A stretch of DNA of 13,258 nucleotides from Jimgerdemannia flammicorona (lineage: Eukaryota; Mucoromycota; Endogonomycetes; Endogonales; Endogonaceae). How positions within the stretch are numbered: position 1 is the stretch's first letter; each line of letters opens with the position of its first letter. A program made the position numbers and the translations under genes. Below are positions 8,791 through 13,258 of this stretch, piece by piece. A model generated the notes under the pieces. It saw only the letters and a list, made by a program, of their open reading frames with translations, searched no databases and had not been told where the DNA came from. The DNA is taken from contig RBNI01004925.1 in NCBI GenBank assembly GCA_003990745.1, positions 1 through 13,258 on the forward strand. The letters run 5' to 3'.

Positions 8791-9048
8791 CACTAATAGG
8801 GGTAGGTCAGGTGCACTAGATGCCAAGTATTGAGATGGTTGGGGCTCACAACCCATACCCACTGGGTAGGGCAGGCCGGGTAGGAGGATCTAGTTACTTG
8901 GGCAGTGAGATCGCAACTCAAACCCTAAAGGTGCAAAACTGAGTGAAGGAGAAGGTGGGTTGAGATTGGGGTGGAATGGGGCTACTGATGTTGTATGAGG
9001 ATATGTGGCATATTATAGATAGTTAATAAATGAGGCTACAGCCTATAG
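8791..9048 (+). other. Unique 3' module of the composite element
   Basis: This is a non-repetitive, non-coding stretch between the array and the A-tail. It contains two adjacent potential hairpins: GGTTG (8837-8841) with CAACC (8849-8853) around a 7-base loop, and TACCC-ACT-GGGTA (8856-8868). Neither forms a convincing tRNA, and no clear polymerase III A or B box was found. Near the end AATAAA (9025-9030) is followed by AGGC (9033-9036), the loop TACA, GCCT (9041-9044) and ATAG before the A-run. The shared TAATAAATGA with LINE copy C and the hairpin position suggest that its end derives from, or imitates, the LINE 3' end. Confidence 0.65.

Positions 9049-9099
<51 letters not shown>
9049..9099 (+). 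repeat. Poly(A) tract, 51 A
   Basis: An uninterrupted A-run ends the composite element. One G (9100) separates it from the right target-site duplication. Confidence 0.92.
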
Positions 9100-9100
<1 letters not shown>

Positions 9101-9101
<1 letters not shown>

Positions 9102-9113
9102 TCTCCTGAGAGC
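9101..9113 (+). repeat. Target-site duplication, right copy
   Basis: It is identical to 7733-7745. LINE copy D sequence resumes directly after it. Confidence 0.93.
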
Positions 9114-10334
9114 TATGAACAATCACACCCTCTAAATAAACTATGCCCTCCCACCTCTACTTTGTCCATCTGGTTTGAAGCAGCTGAGAAAGATACCTAG
9201 AGGGCCTCTCTTCCTCCTTTAACCCCTGCCATTGCAACTGAGCAACCATCCTCTTTATACAAATCTCCTACTCCTCTCTTAAGACAGTTTGCAGCTCTAC
9301 CACCTCCAATTTGGCATATGCTAATCTCTAATTATCAACTACTTCCAAACTCAGCAATTCAGCCCAAGCACTCTGTAGCTGAGCAAGTCTTCTAGAGGCC
9401 TAGTATACCATTCCCCTCCTCTATTTTCCTGCTGTCTGACCAGTCTCTTTCTAGTAAACCCTGGTATTTTCTTTCAATTGCTCTCAATAAGCATCTATAG
9501 ATAGGCCCTCACTGATCTAACTGCCAATCTTATACTAAATATCCATAGCCAACCTGTCCCATAGCTCTCCCTCTGCTAACAGAGAGGAGTTGAGGTGCCA
9601 ATGTCCAGGCCTATTCTGACTCTCTCCAAAATAACTTTGTCACAACAGCCTCTAATGATCAGACCATAGATACTACTCAGCCTTCAGTGACTTCCAAACA
9701 TCCAAACTCCAGTATTCCACTGCCAGTACCCTATCAAACCTTATTCCCAAGCCATTTGCCCAGTATATATATACTCTTCTATCTTCCCAAAACCCCCAGC
9801 TAGTATCCACTGGAGAGCTCAGCTTTCCACTTTCTCTTATATCTCCAAACCCCTACTCTTATCTCCAGCACCCCACTCTCTGTCAGTCCTATCTACCAGG
9901 ATATCCTGGACTATGTTAAAGTCTCCTCCAAGAATGTCTACTCCAGCCTCTGCAAGGGTCCCACTTTTCTGGAGTCCCTTCACCTACTCCACTTGCTCAC
10001 CCCATACAGCAGGGCAGTAGCAGAAACCCACTTTTACTGGCTCCCAACCTGGCCAAATCCACTCTCTTCAAACCAGCCTGTCTTCTTAGCTTCTCATATC
10101 TCATATCTCCTCTCTGCCTCTCCAAATCAGAATCCCAACCTTGCCCCTCCAGGCCACCTCACCTTCCTATTCCTTTGTCAAATCCAGTTTATTTAAATCA
10201 TCTTCACATCTAAAATCCTACAAAAAAAAGAGATCAGCCTCCAATCTCTTCAGCCAAGTATAAATGTTCCAAAGTCAAACTGATCTCCATAGGCCATTTA
10301 TATTTAAAGAAAAAATGTTAGTTGTACTATTCAT
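9101..10334 (-). pseudogene. LINE ORF2, APE-type endonuclease part (copy D)
   Basis: ORF2 probably starts at the ATG at 10334-10332 (MNSTTNIFSLNINGL), because NxxSLNINGL is the usual start of the exonuclease-endonuclease-phosphatase fold, with its catalytic Asn. The expected LLQET follows as LFFL-stop-D, the Gln codon being TAG. Then come FCYCPAVWG, the hallmark GGDFNIV (about 9940-9920) with catalytic Asp and Asn, and a SDH near 9660-9652, the usual catalytic His near the domain end. In the family this domain nicks target DNA to prime reverse transcription. Many TAG, TGA and TAA stops and frame changes break the chain between 10200 and 9120. The coding remnant then enters the linker that is cut by the composite element at 9101. 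Confidence 0.82.
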
Positions 10335-10452
10335 AATAAGTAATGATAAAAGTCAAGTACAATCTTTACAGCTCTATATTCATCTTCTATTGTGTCAAGT
10401 CCAAATCATATTCAATCCCCACTTTCTCCTCTTTAACCCTCTTAGTCTCTAA
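10335..10452 (-). other. Spacer between LINE ORF1 and ORF2 (copy D)
   Basis: About 118 bp lie between the ORF1 stop (TGA, 10455-10453) and the proposed ORF2 ATG. No motif was recognised. The ORFs are in different frames, so ORF2 translation in the family would need reinitiation or another route; this is inferred only from spacing. Confidence 0.5.
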
Positions 10453-11918
10453 TCAAACCAGTAGTTCCACTAGCTCCTCATTCTCCTTTTCCTCAAAGTC
10501 CTCATGATATTCTAAGCAGACCTTCTGCCAGAGCTGTAATCTATATCTCTCTGCCCACCAGAGGGCAGCCCACTCACCAGTAGCAACTGCTAGCTCTACC
10601 TCCCTCACCATATTGACCTCATATCCTTTCTTTTCTAAGAAGAATGCAAGCACTTCTACCTTCAGGGTCTCCACCACTCTATCTCTATGTAGGATTTGTG
10701 TCCATTGATCATCACAAAGCACCCTCAGGTCCACTTCTCCTAACTCCTCAGCTGCCAAGTTATTTATCATCCAATATATCCACTGTAGGTTACCCACCTC
10801 CTTTCTAACTAGAGTCACCTGTCTCTCTTCTTCCAGCTTTGAGGTATCAGCTCCTGCACTTACAGTCTCATCCTACTCCTCCTCAGGGACATCCACCAGT
10901 TTATTCTTACCAGCTGTCACCATTTGTTTCCTTTTCACCACCTCAGAAACTCTAAAGTACACTTGCTGGATACCTTGCATAGGCACATCCTCTACCATCT
11001 GATCCCTTGAGGCTGGGACCCATCTGATAAGAGGAGGAGTGTCCTCCCAGACTTCAAATATACTATTCTCATATAGGTCTTTACTTGGTATCTTCCTGGC
11101 CTCCTCTGGACCCTCCTCCATATTCCCTCTACTTCTACTGGCCCAGACACTTACTCTGGCTCTCCTAGTATTCTCAATACTATCAGCAACCTTCTTTGCC
11201 TTTTTCTCCAAATTTGCCAGCAACTCCTTCTACCTCTTGCAACCTTGGAACCTCTCCCACAGCCTCTTATCAATGTGGACATACCTCCCATCTACTATCT
11301 CCAAATGTGTCAACTGCATATATACCTTCCAAGCCTTTGCCCTCTGCACTACAGCACAACTCAGCTCCTTCAACACTACTAATAAGTCTTCTTCCTCCTC
11401 CTCACTCCCCTTTACTCTCATTATCTTATATATAAAGGCCCCCCACACCATCACTGAGGCCCAATCATGAGTCTTCCCAGTAGCCTCTCTCATGGCTAAC
11501 TGAATCTAGACATCAACATCCCCTGTCCAGAATGAGGTCCCTTTCCAGACCCAATATTGACCACCTCTCCATACTTGGTCAAGACTTTCTCAACTCTCCT
11601 CCTCATCTCTACAGCAGTCACTATAGGTACTCCTTTCACCAGAAGTTGCACCACCCTGGGATCCTACCTCAAGCAGCATGTTATCAAGACACACACCTCT
11701 CCAATAGTCAGCCCAGCCTTCAATGCTTCCTCCAATAGACTAGCCTTCTCAAAGCCCACCTCTACCTCTTCTAATCTCCTCAGGAACTTCATGGATACCA
11801 TACCAGCCATCTGCTTAGCAATCAGCCCTAAGACTATTTTTGCCATCACTACTAAGTACAAAGTAACTGCAAACTCTGAGATCAAATTTTTGAGTAATAA
11901 GGCTACTGTCAGGCCCAT
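10453..11918 (-). pseudogene. LINE ORF1 (gag-like protein), lightly damaged (copy D)
   Basis: About 488 codons on the minus strand. The first part (11918 to about 11560) is open except for TAG at 11663-11661 and includes VQLLVKGVPIVTAVEMR followed by RVEKVLTKYGEVVNI, a stretch resembling the RNA-recognition-like region of LINE ORF1 proteins. A frameshift near 11560-11550 moves the coding sequence to another frame, which runs to 10453 with TAG stops near 11506, at 11232-11230 and at 10875-10873. The later part includes HDWASVMVWGAFIY, charged helical stretches (ELLANLEKKAKKVADSIENT) and a Trp-rich end (EWAALWWAERYRLQLWQK). No CCHC knuckle was seen. ORF1 proteins of this class bind element RNA in the ribonucleoprotein. 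Assignment rests on position upstream of an endonuclease-RT ORF more than on a strong motif. The ATG at 11918 is the first after an in-frame TAA, but a start farther upstream in another frame is possible. Confidence 0.68.
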
Positions 11919-12245
11919 TTACCATCTACAAGATCTCCCACCCATCCAGGCCATCTTTTCAGCCCCCCATCAGCAGTCAAACCTGGATTTTTTTCTAGAT
12001 TGCCAGTCACTGCCCCTTCAGTAGTTATACCCTCCACCACTATACTACTAGTACTTTCACTCAGCAAAGCTCATCCAATTTCCCCCTGGCTGCACCATGC
12101 CTCCTCCTCCATCATTGCTGACCCTCCTTCCTCTCAACAAAGTGCTTAGTATTCCCAACTCTGCTCTCTGACCCCTCTACAATACTGTCAGCCAAATGTA
12201 CTGAGATCTCTCTGGTCAGAATACTCCTTAGAACTCCAATTTGAG
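11919..12245 (-). other. LINE copy D 5' leader or ORF1 N-terminus
   Basis: This part lies between the first ORF1 ATG and the Gypsy integrase boundary. One minus-strand frame is open for about 50 codons (SESTSSIVVEGITTEGAVTG..., about 12065-11920), in a different frame from ORF1, so it may be the true N-terminus after a further frameshift. No promoter motif was recognised. The outer edge at 12245 is approximate. Confidence 0.45.
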
Positions 12246-13153
12246 GATATGTAGAACAGTGTAAAAGTAGGTAATATTTGTTCATATAACATGAGATATA
12301 TCAGGAATAAGTATATAATTATTTTCTTTATAGACTATCTTAGCAAGCAAGCCCACTTTATATCTACTACTACAACTGTAATAGCACCTGAAATTACTAT
12401 ACTATTATTTGATAACATCTTCTGCTATCATGGTCTTCCTAAGATCATTTTTAGTAACTAAGACCTGAACTTCACCAGTGATTTTCAGAAAGCTCTACAT
12501 ATATACATTGGGACAAAACTTGCTCTATTCACTGCCTTTCACCCTGAAAATGATAGTCAAACTGAAAGAATGAACTGAATTTTGGAGTAAATGCTAAGGA
12601 GCTATATTTCTTATAAATAAGATAATTGGCATAAATATCTTACTGCAGTTGAGTTTACCTACAATAATAGCAACAAGCATCTCTTAAAATGCCTCCATTC
12701 TTTGCCAATATAGGACAAAATCTGAATACTATACTGATACTTACTAGAACTACTGACAAACTCTCTACTTTTGAAGCCATTGAAGAATTCCTACTTCAAA
12801 TATGCAACTTAAGCCAGATTGCAATTTAGAATTTATCTTGAGCTCAAAAGCAATTATTATGACATATCAACCAGTACTACTGAGAAGAAACTTTCAATAA
12901 CAGAGAAAAGGTTCTACTAGATATCTGAGGATACTGAGTTAATAACCTCAACCACTGACTCTCTACAAAGCTGAACAGTAAGTAATTGAACCATTTGAAG
13001 TCATCACACAAGTCTCTCTATTATCCTACAAATAAGTGCTACTAGATACCATCAAGATTCACTCTGTCTTCAATATTCAATATCTTAAGTAATATAATGA
13101 AAACAATAATGAGCTATTTCCAAATCAAACTACAAAACCACTATCATCTATCA
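12246..13153 (+). mobile_element. Ty3/Gypsy pol remnant (integrase end)
   Basis: Plus-strand fragment covering the end of pol from about the zinc-finger border (YVEQCKSR, 12248-12271) through the integrase core to the C-terminal SH3-like segment (YLL...DTIKIHSVFNIQYLK, about 13045-13090). No LTR is visible, and the right end meets the poly(T) of LINE copy E. It is in the opposite orientation to the Gypsy RT at 4700-6180. Confidence 0.82.
12250..13150 (+). pseudogene. Ty3/Gypsy integrase, inactivated
   Basis: The catalytic core is recognisable in one frame: FFIDYLSKQAHFI with the first catalytic Asp (12333-12335), the expected SDRD...FTSDFQ as SN-stop-DLNFTSDFQ, HPENDSQTERMN (12540-12575) and ILE with the catalytic Glu (12585-12587). 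The second catalytic Asp is Asn (AAC, 12456-12458), followed by TAA, and the consensus HPxxDGQTER has Ser for Gly. Further stops (near 12576, 12588, 12618) are scattered, and later parts need frame changes (AVEFTYNN, then FANIGQNLNTI, TTDKLSTFEAIEEFLLQIC). The family enzyme inserts element cDNA into the genome. The C-terminal DTIKIHSVFNIQYLK is the typical end of many Gypsy pols. This is a dead relic, and the residue losses fit C-to-T/G-to-A decay. Confidence 0.85.
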
Positions 13154-13258
13154 TTTTTTTTTTTTTTTTATAGTCACTTGGACTCCTTCCTTTTTTAATA
13201 TACCTGTCTATCTTTTAATAATATACAGAGCCCACCCCTAACTGATCCCCCTAGGGGG
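13154..13258 (-). mobile_element. LINE copy E, 3' end with poly(A), runs off the right edge
   Basis: The plus-strand poly(T) at 13154-13169 is the A-tail of a minus-strand LINE. Its end reads AGTC (13184-13181), loop CAAGT, GACT (13175-13172), ATA and then A, the same hairpin as copy B. Farther upstream, GATAGACAGGTA and a CCCCCTA...GGGG block align with 770-830 of copy B. The ORF2 body lies beyond the window. Confidence 0.82.

Larger units (their letters stand above)
7746..9100 (+). mobile_element. Composite non-autonomous retroelement: 9-bp repeat array, unique 3' module, poly(A)
   Basis: A 1355-bp insertion with perfect 13-bp target-site duplications and a 51-base A-tail, which are the marks of LINE-type retrotransposition of a transcript. 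Three parts are visible: an array of 9-bp repeats (7751-8787), a single-copy 3' module (about 8791-9048) and poly(A) (9049-9099). It has no protein domain. Its last 24 bases copy the layout of the local LINE 3' end: AATAAA, hairpin, TATA-like bases, A-run. It starts inside repeat-like sequence, so it may be 5'-truncated. The host LINE copy D is interrupted in the linker between endonuclease and RT, so this insertion is younger. An alternative is a chance copy of a satellite transcript. The 3' similarity to the LINE makes a dedicated parasite of the LINE more likely, but only one copy is in the window. Confidence 0.8.
6175..12245 (-). mobile_element. LINE copy D, nearly complete two-ORF element, lacking its 3' end, interrupted by a later insertion
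   Basis: Read from high to low coordinates this copy has a leader (12245-11919), ORF1 (11918-10453), a 118-bp spacer, and ORF2 with endonuclease (from 10334), linker, reverse transcriptase and the start of the C-terminal region. Homology to copy C stops near 6175, at the point matching about 2450 of copy C, so roughly 950 bp including zinc finger, 3' UTR and A-tail are missing. Removing the 7746-9100 insertion and one copy of its 13-bp duplication leaves about 4.7 kb. The intact family member would be about 5.7 kb plus tail. The 5' boundary is set by the start of Gypsy integrase homology and is good to some tens of bases. Confidence 0.83.

Noticed and set aside
8791..9048. tRNA-derived SINE head or polymerase III promoter in the 3' module
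   Set aside because: The 5-bp stem with 7-base loop at 8837-8853 looks tRNA-like in shape, but the loop lacks the T-loop or anticodon-loop consensus and no clear A and B boxes were found.
11039..12024. Plus-strand open frames of 68-155 codons between 11039 and 12024
   Set aside because: They are antisense to LINE ORF1, whose minus-strand frames show the more sensible protein composition; no motif was seen on the plus strand.

Overview
The window looks like transposon-derived heterochromatin from a eukaryote, most likely a filamentous fungus and perhaps a basidiomycete. The organism is inferred from the style of the LINE and Ty3/Gypsy proteins only. I see no host gene, tRNA, rRNA, CRISPR array or prokaryotic signal. 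Nearly all of it is retrotransposon sequence in different stages of decay.

Layout. (1) 1-276, minus: C-terminal ORF2 piece of a LINE (copy A), still open and running off the left edge. (2) About 281-861, plus: 3' end of a related LINE (copy B) with poly(A). (3) About 862-3448, plus: a longer, 5'-truncated and heavily mutated copy (C) with reverse transcriptase (RT), C-terminal region and a pure 69-base poly(A). (4) 3449-6180, minus: decayed Ty3/Gypsy pol, with RT clear at about 5160-6180 and a poorly explained AT-rich stretch at 3449-4700. (5) About 6175-12245, minus: a nearly complete LINE (copy D) with 5' leader, ORF1, and ORF2 (endonuclease, RT), lacking roughly its last 0.95 kb. (6) 7746-9100, plus: an insertion inside copy D, made of about 1 kb of 9-bp tandem repeats, a 260-bp single-copy 3' module and a 51-base poly(A), bounded by a perfect 13-bp target-site duplication. 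(7) About 12246-13153, plus: a decayed Ty3/Gypsy integrase. (8) 13154-13258, minus: the 3' end of another LINE copy (E), running off the right edge.

How it fits together. All LINE copies appear to be one two-ORF, APE-endonuclease family, estimated at about 5.7 kb plus tail. Three LINE 3' ends (B, C, E) share a polyadenylation-like signal or its remnant, a 4-bp hairpin and TATA directly before the poly(A). The tandem-repeat insertion ends in the same layout, with a different but still paired hairpin. This suggests a non-autonomous passenger moved by LINE machinery, comparable in architecture to the SINE-VNTR-Alu (SVA) elements of hominids. This is the best candidate for an undescribed system here.

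Decay is strongly biased to C-to-T/G-to-A changes. Copy C holds a single CG dinucleotide in about 2.5 kb by eye, catalytic Asp codons have become Asn, and stops are mostly TAG, while A-tails remain pure. The long open frames over 7.7-8.8 kb are artefacts of a repeat unit divisible by three.
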